The notes under the pieces: generated by a model
Database searches by the model: none
Seen by the model: only the letters and a program-made list of their open reading frames with translations
Told to the model about the DNA's origin: nothing
Part shown: positions 24,766 to 32,325 of the stretch, one piece after another
How the letters are laid out: each line of letters begins with the position of its first letter
How positions within the stretch are numbered: the first letter of the stretch is position 1
NCBI GenBank assembly: GCA_946538425.1
Contig: CAMNGM010000007.1
Location: 1-36,245 of the forward strand
DNA: 36,245 nucleotides
Source of the DNA: an uncultured Bacteroidales bacterium
Lineage (GTDB): Bacteria > Bacteroidota > Bacteroidia > Bacteroidales > UBA932
Direction: 5' to 3'
Program-made: the position numbers and the translations under genes

Positions 24766-25863
24766 ATGGCAGAGAACACATTGCTGGAGAAGGTGCTGAG
24801 CCTTCAGGACAAATACAAGAAACTGGAAGAGTCGCTCGCCGACCCGGCCGTCATCGCCGATATGAAGAAGTTCGTGCAGCTGAACAAGGACTACAAGGAA
24901 CTGCAGCCCATCATCCAGGCCGGCCTCGAGTACAAGCGGATGCTGGACGAACTCGCCCAGGCGAAGGACATCCTGATGAACGAGAAGGACGAGGACCTGC
25001 GGGAGATGGCCCGCGACGAGGTCGCGGAGATCGAGCCCAAGCTTCCCGAGATGGAGCAGAACATCAAGCTCCTCCTCATCCCGGCCGATCCGGACGACTC
25101 CAAGAACGCGATGGTGGAAATCCGCGGCGGCACCGGCGGTGACGAGGCGGCCATCTTCGCCGGCGACCTGTTCCGGATGTACCAGCACTTCGCCGAGCGC
25201 CGGGGCTGGAAGCTGGAGGTCACCGACCAGGCTCCCGGTACGGCTGGCGGCTTCAAGCAGATCGTGTTCAAGCTCTCCTCCAGCCAGGACGGCGTGTACG
25301 GCGTGATGAAGTACGAATCCGGCGTGCACCGCGTCCAGCGCGTCCCCCAGACGGAAACCCAGGGCCGCATCCAGACGTCGGCCGCCTCCGTGGCCGTGTT
25401 CCCGGAAGCCGGCGAGTTCGACGTGGAGCTCAATCCGGCCGACATCCGCAAGGACCTCTTCTGCGCCTCCGGCCCGGGCGGACAGGGCGTGAACACCACC
25501 TATTCCGCCGTGCGCCTGACGCACATCCCGTCTGGCCTCGTGGTCCAGTGCCAGGAGGAGCGTTCCCAGCTCAAGAACCTGGACCGCGCGATGGAGGAAC
25601 TCCGCACCCGCCTGTACAACCTCGAGCACCAGAAATACCTGGACGGCATCGCCGCGAAGCGCAAGACGATGGTCTCCACCGGCGACCGTTCCGCCAAGAT
25701 CCGTACGTACAACTATCCGCAGGGCCGCGTGACGGACCACCGCATCGGCTGGAGCATGTACAACCTGCCCGTCTTCATGGACGGTGACATCCAGGAATGC
25801 ATCGACCAGCTCCAGATCGCGGAGAACGCCGAGCGCCTGAAGGAAGCCGGGGAGGAGGCATAA
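24766..25863 (+). CDS. prfA: Peptide chain release factor 1
   Basis: Protein of 365 residues. RF1 reads UAA and UAG stop codons and triggers peptide release. The GGQ motif is at 238-240 ([15 protein letters not shown]), methylated by PrmC in characterised bacteria. The codon-recognition PxT tripeptide is Pro194-Gln195-Thr196 ([10 protein letters not shown]), which identifies RF1 rather than RF2 (SPF). The ATG at 24766 was chosen because it follows AAAAGGAG and the -7 box; an in-frame ATG at 24739 lies inside the box. queF begins 1 base after the stop. Confidence 0.96.
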   Translation: MAENTLLEKVLSLQDKYKKLEESLADPAVIADMKKFVQLNKDYKELQPIIQAGLEYKRMLDELAQAKDILMNEKDEDLREMARDEVAEIEPKLPEMEQNIKLLLIPADPDDSKNAMVEIRGGTGGDEAAIFAGDLFRMYQHFAERRGWKLEVTDQAPGTAGGFKQIVFKLSSSQDGVYGVMKYESGVHRVQRVPQTETQGRIQTSAASVAVFPEAGEFDVELNPADIRKDLFCASGPGGQGVNTTYSAVRLTHIPSGLVVQCQEERSQLKNLDRAMEELRTRLYNLEHQKYLDGIAAKRKTMVSTGDRSAKIRTYNYPQGRVTDHRIGWSMYNLPVFMDGDIQECIDQLQIAENAERLKEAGEEA

Positions 25864-25864
25864 T

Positions 25865-26320
25865 ATGGCGCGCGATTCCGAAAACCTCAAGAGCCTGGGC
25901 CGCAAGACGGCCTACAGCCAGGACTATGCGCCCGAAGTGCTGGAAACCTTCGCGAACCAGCATCCCGGCAACGACTACTGGGTGCGTTTCAACTGCCCGG
26001 AGTTCACCACCCTGTGCCCCATCACCGGCCAGCCCGACTTTGCGGAGATCCGCATCAGCTACGTGCCCGACGCGCGGATGGTGGAGTCCAAGAGTCTCAA
26101 GCTGTACCTGTTCAGCTTCCGGAGCCACGGCGACTTCCACGAGGACGTCGTGAACACGATCATGAAGGACCTCATCCAGCTGATGGACCCGAAGTACATC
26201 GAGGTCACCGGCTTCTTCACCCCCCGCGGCGGCATCTCCATCTTCCCGTACGCGAACTACGGCCGTCCCGGCACCAAGTGGGAACAGCTCGCGGAAGATA
26301 GATTCAAGACTCACGAATAA
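25865..26320 (+). CDS. queF: NADPH-dependent preQ0 reductase QueF (short type)
   Basis: Protein of 151 residues of the unimodular YkvM type. It reduces 7-cyano-7-deazaguanine to 7-aminomethyl-7-deazaguanine in queuosine tRNA biosynthesis. Motifs: [13 protein letters not shown] containing the nucleophilic Cys that forms the thioimide, and the QueF signature [21 protein letters not shown]. It follows prfA by 1 base, so it is cotranscribed. Other queuosine genes are not in the window. Confidence 0.95.
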   Translation: MARDSENLKSLGRKTAYSQDYAPEVLETFANQHPGNDYWVRFNCPEFTTLCPITGQPDFAEIRISYVPDARMVESKSLKLYLFSFRSHGDFHEDVVNTIMKDLIQLMDPKYIEVTGFFTPRGGISIFPYANYGRPGTKWEQLAEDRFKTHE

Positions 26321-26322
26321 GT

Positions 26323-26364
26323 AGATTTCTCGACTTCGCCCTTCGGGCTGCGCTCGAAATGACA
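26323..26364 (+). repeat. Dispersed repeat unit 1 (AGATTTCTCGACTTC...GCTCGAAATGACA)
   Basis: It starts 3 bases after the queF stop. Its ends match the unit at 8947-8984; the core GCCC-TTC-GGGC can form a small stem-loop. Reads as GTCATTTCGAG...GTCGAGAAATCT on the minus strand. Confidence 0.75.
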
Positions 26365-26371
26365 GGACCCT

Positions 26372-26444
26372 TGTCATTTCGACCAAGGCCGTAGGCCGAC
26401 AACCGTGTCATTCTGAGGAGGTCGTAAGACCGACGTGAGAATCT
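26372..26444 (+). repeat. Composite dispersed repeat units 2 and 3 in opposite orientation
   Basis: Unit 2 begins GTCATTTCGACC with core GGCC-GTA-GGCC and lacks the usual end. Unit 3 begins GTCATTCTGAGG with core GGTC-GTAA-GACC and ends GAGAATCT. Both start as the classical Bacteroidales repeats do. Unit 3 reaches into the LytTR stop codon (26443-26445). Confidence 0.7.
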
Positions 26445-27318
26445 ATTCCTTTTCCTGGAAGACTTTCAGGACGTTCTCGATGTAGGTCTTCGTGACCGGT
26501 ATCGGGGCGATGGCCTCGTTGTCGAGGGTGATCTCGTAGGTCGCGCCCACTTTCTGGAGGACCTTGACCTTGCCCATGTTCACGATGAACTTCCGGTGGC
26601 ACCGCAGGAGGTCCGAGCCCGCGAAGCTCTCCTCCACCGTCTTCAGCCGGCAGCGGAGCATATAGGTCTGGAGGTCCCCCTTGTTGTCGGAGTACCAGAC
26701 CTTGATGTAGTTGTCGTCCGACTCCACGTAGTAGAGGTTCGCGCTGGACACCGAGAGCTTGAGGACGCCGTTGTTGTCGAACAGGGTGAACTTCTGGTCG
26801 GAGGCGCCTTCGGCCGGGGTCTCTTCCGTGACCACATCCCGCATGTTCATCAGCCGGATGGTCCGGTTCTGGTCGATGATGGTGAAGAACATCGCCGCGA
26901 CGAGGAAGGGGACGCCCAGGCACACGAACGCGTACACGAGGGCGTTGAGGAAGATGATGAAGCCGCTCTGGTCCTCGGGCTGGGCGATGGTCACCGTGAA
27001 GACGGTGTACAGGACGGCGATCAGCAGGACTTCCGACAGGCACCAGAGCGCGTAGCCCCAGTAGGTCATCGGCAGGCGGTTCCGGGTCTTGTACATCACC
27101 ACGCGGCTGATGATGAGGATGCTCAGGGACAGGAAGGCGAAGATGGCGGTGAAGCCGAAGAACGTGCTGTTCCCGAGGCGGAACCACGCGTTGTTGGAGA
27201 AGGGGATGCTCACGAGCAGGAATACCACCGAGAACAGGGCGGCGAAAGTGACCGTGCCCAGCAGCTGGTAGCGTTCCCGCAGGTAGCCGGGAATGTATTT
27301 TTTCTTGCCTTCTTCCAT
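26443..27318 (-). CDS. Membrane-bound LytTR-domain transcription regulator
   Basis: Protein of 291 residues. Four hydrophobic segments in the first ~150 residues (for example LLGTVTFAALFSVVFLLVSI, LSLSILIISRVVMY, VLLIAVLYTVFTVTI, ALVYAFVCLGVPFLVAAMFF). A LytTR DNA-binding domain follows at about 190-285 (YYVESDDNYIKVWY, MLRCRLKTVEE, LLRCHRKFIVN, the last being the family hallmark). Membrane-tethered LytTR proteins without a receiver domain are known in Bacteroidota and Firmicutes; the signal is unknown. The ATG at 27318 follows a -7 box by 11 bases, giving a very short leader. It is divergent from fabH, which suggests it may control that promoter. The stop codon lies in a dispersed repeat. 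Confidence 0.88.
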   Translation of the reverse strand: MEEGKKKYIPGYLRERYQLLGTVTFAALFSVVFLLVSIPFSNNAWFRLGNSTFFGFTAIFAFLSLSILIISRVVMYKTRNRLPMTYWGYALWCLSEVLLIAVLYTVFTVTIAQPEDQSGFIIFLNALVYAFVCLGVPFLVAAMFFTIIDQNRTIRLMNMRDVVTEETPAEGASDQKFTLFDNNGVLKLSVSSANLYYVESDDNYIKVWYSDNKGDLQTYMLRCRLKTVEESFAGSDLLRCHRKFIVNMGKVKVLQKVGATYEITLDNEAIAPIPVTKTYIENVLKVFQEKE

Positions 27319-27329
27319 CAGATAAAAAA

Positions 27330-27337
27330 CAAAAATA
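27330..27337 (-). promoter_or_regulatory. -7 box (TATTTTTG) of the LytTR gene
   Basis: The minus strand reads TTTTCCGTATTTTTG, nearly identical to the TTTTCCGTATATTTG box of the AlbA-WYL gene. The ATG is 11 bases downstream. Confidence 0.65.
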
Positions 27338-27354
27338 CGGAAAAAAAACGAGAT

Positions 27355-27414
27355 TTCACCCCTTTTTACGCGATTTCGCCCCAGATGCGCCCGCGTACGC
27401 CCGTTTTTCACCAC
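27355..27414. promoter_or_regulatory. Phased TTC(A/G)CC(A/C)C motifs in the LytTR/fabH intergenic region
   Basis: TTCACCCC (27355-27362), TTCGCCCC (27375-27382, 20 bases on) and TTCACCAC (27407-27414). A degenerate TACGCCCG at 27396 is 21 bases after the second. The outer copies carry CTTTTTA and CTTTTAT tails like those at 3782-3837. The last copy starts 37 bases upstream of the fabH -7 box, exactly as in front of buk. Confidence 0.45.
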
Positions 27415-27422
27415 TTTTATTT

Positions 27423-27451
27423 CCGAATTCGGTCCGGACCGCCTAATTTTG
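27423..27451 (+). promoter_or_regulatory. fabH promoter: -7 box TAATTTTG with two overlapping palindromes
   Basis: TAATTTTG (27444-27451) lies 27 bases before the ATG. Immediately upstream, CCGAATTCGG (27423-27432) and CGGTCCGGACCG (27430-27441) are perfect palindromes sharing CGG. They fill the spacer where a repressor would block polymerase. Confidence 0.5.
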
Positions 27452-27478
27452 CATCCGATACTAAAACCTATTTCTGAT

Positions 27479-28426
27479 ATGAAGATCATCGGTACCGGAA
27501 GCGCCTTGCCGAAGAGAGTCGTCACCAACGGGGACCTGGAGCGTTTCCTGGACACGACCGACGAGTGGATCGTGACCCGCACGGGAATCCGCTCCCGCCA
27601 CGTCATTTCCGACGAACGCCTGGAGGACCTGGGCCGCGACGCCGCCCTGAAGGCCCTCGCCGACGCCGGCAAGAAGCCGGAGGACATCGACCTCCTGCTC
27701 TGTTCCAACGTAGTCAACGAGTATTTGACCCCGGGCCTGGGCTGTATCATCGCCGCGGCCGTGGGCCTGCGTTGTCCCTGCATCGACATCAACTGCGCCT
27801 GTCCGGGCTTCATCTACGCCTTGGACATCGCCGATTCCTACTTCAAGGTGGGGAAGGTGAAGAACGTCCTCGTCGTCTGCGCCGAGGAGCCCAGCCGAAT
27901 GACCTCCTGGCAGGACCGCGCCACCTGCGTCCTGTTCGGGGACGGTGCCGGGGCGGTCGTCCTCTCGGAAGGGGAGGGCGTCCGCGCGGTCCGCATCGGC
28001 GCCCGGCCCGATCCGGACAAGATCTGGCAGTTCCGTCCGCTGCAGCCGACCCCGTTCGTCACCAAGACCGAGACGGACATCCCCCTGCAGATGCAGGGCA
28101 GGGAAGTGTTCCGCTTCGCCGTCACCGCTTCCGTCGAGGACATCAAGGCGGTCCTTTCGGAAGCCGGCCTGGGCGTGGGGGACGTGGATTACTTCATGAT
28201 CCACCAGGCGAACCTCCGCATCGTGGACGGGATCCGGGCCCGCTTGGGCGTCCCGGAGGAGAAGTTCCCGACCAATATCGGGGACCACGGGAATTCCTCG
28301 TCCGCTTCGTGTCCGATCCTGCTGGACGAATGCAAGCGCAAGGGGCTTTTCAAGCCGGGAGACAAGCTGATATTCAGTGCCTTCGGCGCTGGACTGCTGA
28401 CGGCGGCCGCCCTCGTGGAGTGGTAA
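27479..28426 (+). CDS. fabH: 3-oxoacyl-ACP synthase III (KAS III)
   Basis: Protein of 315 residues. It condenses acetyl-CoA (or a branched acyl-CoA primer) with malonyl-ACP to start fatty-acid synthesis. Catalytic triad: Cys108 in NCACPGF, His in MIHQANLRI, Asn in GDHGNSSSAS. WIVTRTGIRSRHV near the N-terminus is the family signature. The ATG at 27479 is placed 27 bases after the -7 box; an ATG at 27449 lies within the box region and is rejected. fabF follows after 42 bases with its own promoter. Divergent from the LytTR gene. Confidence 0.95.
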   Translation: MKIIGTGSALPKRVVTNGDLERFLDTTDEWIVTRTGIRSRHVISDERLEDLGRDAALKALADAGKKPEDIDLLLCSNVVNEYLTPGLGCIIAAAVGLRCPCIDINCACPGFIYALDIADSYFKVGKVKNVLVVCAEEPSRMTSWQDRATCVLFGDGAGAVVLSEGEGVRAVRIGARPDPDKIWQFRPLQPTPFVTKTETDIPLQMQGREVFRFAVTASVEDIKAVLSEAGLGVGDVDYFMIHQANLRIVDGIRARLGVPEEKFPTNIGDHGNSSSASCPILLDECKRKGLFKPGDKLIFSAFGAGLLTAAALVEW

Positions 28427-28441
28427 TTGCGGATTATTTCG

Positions 28442-28449
28442 TATATTTG
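28442..28449 (+). promoter_or_regulatory. -7 box (TATATTTG) of fabF-fabZ
   Basis: CGTATATTTGC lies in the 42-base fabH-fabF gap, 19 bases before the fabF ATG. No good -33 match is seen. It allows fabF-fabZ expression independent of fabH. Confidence 0.65.
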
Positions 28450-28468
28450 CAGTCTGTTGTACTGAACT

Positions 28469-29725
28469 ATGGAACCTAAAAGAGTAGTAATTACCGGTAT
28501 GGGCATCATTTCCTCCGTGGGAAACGATCTCGATACCTATTGGAAGAACCTCGTGGACGGTGTCTGCGGCATCGACTATGTCGAGGATTTCAAGGATATG
28601 CCCGTCACGATCGCGGGAAAAGTGAAGGACTTCGATCCGGACCGTTATGAGATCGACAAGGCTTTCGTCCGCAAGCAGGACAAGTTCACCCAGTTCGCGA
28701 TGGCCGCCGCCTATCAGGCGATGCAGGCTTCCGGGCTGAAGACCGAAGGGGACGAGGCGAACATCGACCCGTTCCGCCTGGGCGTCTATGTGGGCTCCGG
28801 CATCGGCGGCTTCGAGATCCAGTACCGCGAGACGGCCAAGATGGTCGAGGATCCCACCGGCAAGTGGGTCTCCCCGCTGTTCATCCCGACGATGATCTCC
28901 AACATCGCCGCGGGCCACATCGCCATCAAGCACCAGGCCAAGGGCCCGTGCCTGGACATCGTCACGGCCTGCGCCACCTCTTCGCACTGCCTGGGCGAGG
29001 CGTACCGCGCCATCCGGCACGGATATGCCGACGCCATCATCGCCGGCGGCTCCGAGCACGCCTCCATCCCGATCGGCGTGGCCGGCTTCGCCAACGCGAA
29101 GGCCCTGTCCCGCGCCACGGATCCCAAATACGCCTCCCTCCCGTTCAACGCGAACCGGCAGGGCTTCGTGATGGGCGACGGTGCTGCCATCCTGATTCTC
29201 GAGTCGCTGGACCACGCCCTGGCGCGCGGTGCGGCGATCCTCGGCGAAATGGTGGGCTACGGCAACACCTGCGACGCCTACCACGCCACCGCCCCGCGTC
29301 CGGACGGCTCCACCCAGGCCCGGGCCATCACCCTCGCCCTCGAGGAGGCCGGCTTCGACCCGGAGAAGGACAACCTCTATATCAATGCCCACGGCACCGG
29401 AACGCACCTGAACGACGTCGCCGAAACCATCGCCTACAAGGTGGCCCTCGGCGACTATGCCTACAAGGCCCACATCAGTTCCATCAAGTCGATGACCGGC
29501 CATATGTTCGGCGCCGCCGGCGCCGCCGAGGCCATCGCCACCGTGCTGGCCCTCCGGGACGGCATCATCCCGCCCACCATCAACCTGGACTGCCCGGATC
29601 CGGAATGCGACCTGGACTACACGCCGAACGTCGCCGTGAAGAGCGACATCACGCTCGGCATCTCCGATTCCCTGGGTTTCGGCGGTCACGACGCCTGCGT
29701 CGCTTTCCGCAAATACGCCGAATAA
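28469..29725 (+). CDS. fabF: 3-oxoacyl-ACP synthase II (KAS II)
   Basis: Protein of 418 residues, the usual ~415. It elongates acyl-ACP with malonyl-ACP. Catalytic residues visible: Cys168 in VTACATS, His308 in NAHGTGT, Lys340 and His345 in SSIKSMTGHMFGAAG. The full set of active residues argues against a chain-length-factor-like paralogue. It starts at an ATG after its own -7 box. The FabZ-like dehydratase begins 1 base after the stop, so the pair is cotranscribed. Confidence 0.95.
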   Translation: MEPKRVVITGMGIISSVGNDLDTYWKNLVDGVCGIDYVEDFKDMPVTIAGKVKDFDPDRYEIDKAFVRKQDKFTQFAMAAAYQAMQASGLKTEGDEANIDPFRLGVYVGSGIGGFEIQYRETAKMVEDPTGKWVSPLFIPTMISNIAAGHIAIKHQAKGPCLDIVTACATSSHCLGEAYRAIRHGYADAIIAGGSEHASIPIGVAGFANAKALSRATDPKYASLPFNANRQGFVMGDGAAILILESLDHALARGAAILGEMVGYGNTCDAYHATAPRPDGSTQARAITLALEEAGFDPEKDNLYINAHGTGTHLNDVAETIAYKVALGDYAYKAHISSIKSMTGHMFGAAGAAEAIATVLALRDGIIPPTINLDCPDPECDLDYTPNVAVKSDITLGISDSLGFGGHDACVAFRKYAE

Positions 29726-29726
29726 G

Positions 29727-30164
29727 ATGGACAGAGAAGAAATCAAGCAGCATATCCCCCACCGGGAGCCGATGCTCCTCATCGACGAGGTGTGGCAGGA
29801 CCCGGACGGAACCGGTCACGGCCGGTATCGCATCCGTGAAGACGAGTTTTTCTGCCGGGGTCATTTCCCCGGAAACCCGATGGTCCCGGGCGTCATCCTC
29901 TGCGAAATCATGGCGCAGAGCTGCACGCGCCTGATGCTCGAGGTGCTGCCGGGCCACCTGGCCCTCTACCGCGGCATCGACGACGTGAAGTTCAAGAACA
30001 CCGTCCGTCCGGGCGACCTGTGCGAAGTCACCTGCCACCTGGACGACACCAAGGCGGGCATCTTCCACTGCTCGGCGAGACTGGAAGTGGGCGGCAAGCT
30101 GTGCTGCCGCGGCAAACTCACGTTCGCGGTGATTCCCGATCCGGGGAAACCTTCGGAAAAGTAG
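29727..30164 (+). CDS. fabZ: FabZ-like 3-hydroxyacyl-ACP dehydratase
   Basis: Protein of 145 residues with the hotdog-fold signature RGHFPGNPMVPGVILCEIMAQ-type segment. The catalytic His46 and Glu60 are both present. It dehydrates 3-hydroxyacyl-ACP in fatty-acid elongation. Many Bacteroidales carry the main fabZ fused to or next to lpxC, so this stand-alone copy beside fabF may be a second, specialised enzyme (inference). It begins 1 base after fabF and is followed by a bidirectional terminator. Confidence 0.88.
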   Translation: MDREEIKQHIPHREPMLLIDEVWQDPDGTGHGRYRIREDEFFCRGHFPGNPMVPGVILCEIMAQSCTRLMLEVLPGHLALYRGIDDVKFKNTVRPGDLCEVTCHLDDTKAGIFHCSARLEVGGKLCCRGKLTFAVIPDPGKPSEK

Positions 30165-30167
30165 ATG

Positions 30168-30207
30168 AAAAAAAAGAAGTGGGCCGGACGGCTCACTTCT
30201 TTTTTTT
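30168..30207. terminator. Bidirectional terminator overlapping the DUF4293 C-terminus
   Basis: AAAAAAAAGAAGTGGGCC (30168-30185) pairs with GGCTCACTTCTTTTTTTT (30190-30207) around GGAC: 18 bp with one G-T mismatch and A/T tracts on both sides. It terminates fabZ (+). The right arm also encodes the last residues KKKK and the stop of DUF4293 (-). Confidence 0.85.
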
Positions 30208-30639
30208 GCGGTCCCGCTTCCGCGATTCGCGGATGCGGTAGGCGCTTTCCACCATCAGCTGGTCCTGGAAACAGCCGCGCGCCGCGAGGAAGTCGCAGAT
30301 GGCGGCGACGAGTGGGAAGATGACGGTCCACTTGAAGGCGACGTTCTCCGGCGCCGAGAAGTAGAAGTACGCCAGCCAGCCCGTCATCCCCAGGGCGACA
30401 AGCCCCGCCAGGGTCGACAGGCGCATCTGGAGGATGCGGACCTTGAAGGTGACGAGCGCGAGGGCGGTCATCGCGAACAGGATGCCCAGCAGGATGCCGA
30501 AATAGGGCTTCCGAAGCTGCAGGTAGGTCACGTACTGCATCCCGTCGGGCGCCGTCACGGAGTAGGCGTCACTGAAGAAAAGGATGAACAGGAGGGCGGT
30601 GGATACCGCCAGGTATAGGGTTTGGATGCGCTGCCACAT
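30193..30639 (-). CDS. DUF4293 family integral membrane protein
   Basis: Protein of 148 residues with four hydrophobic segments (LYLAVSTALLFILFF, FGILLGILFAMTALALVTF, LAGLVALGMTGWLAYFYF, FPLVAAICDFLAARG). Start MWQRIQTLYLA is typical of the Bacteroidota DUF4293 family. The short cytoplasmic tail ends in RESRKRDRKKKK, very basic. The function is unknown; members often lie near housekeeping genes. Its own -7 box is at 30656, divergent from the phosphorylase. The final codons lie within a terminator hairpin. Confidence 0.85.
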   Translation of the reverse strand: MWQRIQTLYLAVSTALLFILFFSDAYSVTAPDGMQYVTYLQLRKPYFGILLGILFAMTALALVTFKVRILQMRLSTLAGLVALGMTGWLAYFYFSAPENVAFKWTVIFPLVAAICDFLAARGCFQDQLMVESAYRIRESRKRDRKKKK

Positions 30640-30655
30640 AAGTCGATTGTTTGTA

Positions 30656-30663
30656 CAAATATA
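30656..30663 (-). promoter_or_regulatory. -7 box (TATATTTG) of the DUF4293 gene
   Basis: The minus strand reads CCTATATTTGTAC, 16 bases before the ATG at 30639. Confidence 0.65.
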
Positions 30664-30684
30664 GGATAAATCGGCGGAAAAAAC

Positions 30685-30692
30685 TATATTTG
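30685..30692 (+). promoter_or_regulatory. -7 box (TATATTTG) of the nucleoside phosphorylase gene
   Basis: AACTATATTTGTC lies 25 bases before the ATG at 30718. The two divergent boxes are 21 bases apart. Confidence 0.65.
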
Positions 30693-30717
30693 TCTTCCAT
30701 CACATCATTGTTTTGCC

Positions 30718-31602
30718 ATGAGAATCCCTGAATCCGAACTCATCATCAACGGCGACGGCTCCGTATTCCACATCCACCTCAAGCCGGAAGAACTCTCCGA
30801 CAACGTCATCCTCGTGGGCGATCCCGGCCGCGTCGACATGATTGCCGAAATGCTGGAAGACATCGAGTTCCGGCACGCCTCCCGCGAGTTCGTCTCCGTC
30901 ACGGGGCGGCGCCACGGCAAGCGCATCACCGTCCTTTCCCATGGCATCGGCCCCGACAACATCGACATCGTGATGACCGAGCTGGACGCCCTGGCGAACG
31001 TCGATTTCGCCACCCGGGAGGTCAAGCCCGTGCACAAGGCCCTGAACATCCTCCGCATCGGCACTTCCGGCGCCCTGCACGCGGACATCCCGCTGGGCTC
31101 CTACATCCTCTCGCACTATTCCGTCGGCTTCGACGGCGTGATGAACTGGTACGCGGGCCGCGACCAGGTCACCATTCCCGAGGTCGAGGAGGCCTTCAAG
31201 GCCCATATGGACTGGGAGAAGACCCTTCCGTCGCCCTATTTCGTGAAGGCGTCGGACAAGATCGTCGACCTGATGAAGGACGTCACGGTCCCGGGCGTCA
31301 CCATCTCGGCGCCGGGCTTCTACGGCCCCCAGGGCCGCGTGGTCCGCGCCCCGCTCGCGATGCCGGATATGCTGGAGCGCATCGAGTCCTTCCGATTCGA
31401 GGCGGGCGGCGCGCAGCGCCGCATCACGAACTTCGAGATGGAGAGCGCCCCGCTCGCGGGCCTCTGCACGCTGCTCGGCCACCACGCCTGCACCGTGTGC
31501 TGCGCCATCGCGAACCGTTATCTCCAGAGTTCCAACCCGGACTACAAGCCGCAGATCCGCAAGCTTGCGGAGATCGCGTTGGACCGGATGGCGACGCTCT
31601 AG
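30718..31602 (+). CDS. Nucleoside phosphorylase (uridine phosphorylase-like)
   Basis: Protein of 294 residues of the PNP/UDP phosphorylase family (NP-I fold), which splits a nucleoside with phosphate into base and (deoxy)ribose 1-phosphate. Visible features: VILVGDPGRVDMIAEML (phosphate-binding GDPxR), LSHGIGPDNIDIVMTEL, LRIGTSGAL, and NFEMESAPLAGLCTLLG near the ribose site. The overall pattern resembles uridine phosphorylase, but the specificity cannot be fixed from sequence. Convergent with the HAD gene (6-base gap). Confidence 0.9.
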   Translation: MRIPESELIINGDGSVFHIHLKPEELSDNVILVGDPGRVDMIAEMLEDIEFRHASREFVSVTGRRHGKRITVLSHGIGPDNIDIVMTELDALANVDFATREVKPVHKALNILRIGTSGALHADIPLGSYILSHYSVGFDGVMNWYAGRDQVTIPEVEEAFKAHMDWEKTLPSPYFVKASDKIVDLMKDVTVPGVTISAPGFYGPQGRVVRAPLAMPDMLERIESFRFEAGGAQRRITNFEMESAPLAGLCTLLGHHACTVCCAIANRYLQSSNPDYKPQIRKLAEIALDRMATL

Positions 31603-31608
31603 CGCCGC

Positions 31609-32262
31609 CTATCGGAGGATCAGTTCCTCCAACTGCGCCGGCGCGTCCACCACGGCCGTGGGGTGGAACGCGGCGAGCTCTTCCCGTGAACGGAATCCCC
31701 AGGTGACGCCGACGGTATCGACCCCGGCGCCCAGGCCTGTCTGCATGTCCACATTGGAGTCGCCCACGTACAGGACCTCCTCCTTTTCGGCGCCCGCGGC
31801 TTGCCTGCACTGGTCCACGATGCCCGGGTCGGGCTTGATGGGAAAGCCTTCGCGCTGGCCCAGGACGGCGGTCCAGGCGAACTGTCCGAAGAAATGGCCG
31901 ATGACGGCCTCCGCCCCTTCCTGGTACTTGTTGGAGGCCACGGCGATCCGGACGCCGCGGGCGGTGATGCGCTCCAGAAGCTCCGGGATGCCGGGGTAGG
32001 GGCGCGTGCGGTCGCACAGATGGACCCCGTAATGGGCCAGGAACAGCTCCCGCATCCGGCCGATGGTCTCCGGCGTGTCGCAGCCCGCCGGGACGGCGCC
32101 CTTGAACAGGTTCGTGATGCCGCGGCCCACCAACCGGTAGTATTCGTCCCGCCGCCGCTCGGGGAACCCGAGGGTGCGCAGCGCGTAATTCGTGGCGTTC
32201 CCCAGGTCCTCGATCGTGTCGAGCAGGGTCCCGTCCAGGTCAAAAATCACTAATTTTTTCAT
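31609..32262 (-). CDS. HAD-superfamily phosphatase (phosphoglycolate phosphatase-like)
   Basis: Protein of 217 residues. HAD motifs I FDLDGTLLDT (nucleophile Asp), II VASNK, III KPDP and IV YVGDSNVDM are all present, with an alpha-helical C1 cap between motifs I and II. This is the Gph/PgmB-like subgroup; phosphoglycolate or another small phosphoester is the likely substrate. The ATG at 32262 starts MKKLVIFDLDG. Upstream is AACGGTACATT, mirrored in front of the small divergent gene. No good TAnnTTTG box is seen for this gene. Confidence 0.9.
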   Translation of the reverse strand: MKKLVIFDLDGTLLDTIEDLGNATNYALRTLGFPERRRDEYYRLVGRGITNLFKGAVPAGCDTPETIGRMRELFLAHYGVHLCDRTRPYPGIPELLERITARGVRIAVASNKYQEGAEAVIGHFFGQFAWTAVLGQREGFPIKPDPGIVDQCRQAAGAEKEEVLYVGDSNVDMQTGLGAGVDTVGVTWGFRSREELAAFHPTAVVDAPAQLEELILR

Positions 32263-32264
32263 AA

Positions 32265-32322
32265 TGTACCGTTCTTTGGCACAAGATGGCCGTACCTTTG
32301 CCTCAGAAAACAAAACGGTACA
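32265..32322. promoter_or_regulatory. Mirrored AACGGTACA leader motif of two divergent genes
   Basis: TGTACCGTT (32265-32273) and AACGGTACA (32314-32322) are a perfect 9-bp inverted repeat. Each arm, read in the direction of its gene, ends 2 or 3 bases before the start codon (HAD at 32262, small protein at 32326). A third related CGTACC lies at 32291-32296, overlapping the plus-strand -7 box. Confidence 0.45.
32293..32300 (+). promoter_or_regulatory. -7 box (TACCTTTG) of the 41-residue protein gene
   Basis: CGTACCTTTGCC lies 25 bases before the ATG at 32326, a spacing typical of other genes in this window. Confidence 0.6.
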
Positions 32323-32325
32323 GCC

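Noticed and set aside
26323..26444. Repeat cluster as a CRISPR array or insertion sequence
   Set aside because: Units differ in core and orientation, no regular spacers, no transposase or cas gene.
27461..29782. Long minus-strand open frame opposite fabH-fabF
   Set aside because: Shadow of high-GC coding sequence; no family features and no promoter at its start.
27479..30164. fabH-fabF-fabZ as part of a polyketide or aryl-polyene cluster
   Set aside because: No acyl carrier protein, ketoreductase, ammonia-lyase, acyltransferase or transporter nearby, and separate promoters; ordinary fatty-acid genes explain it.
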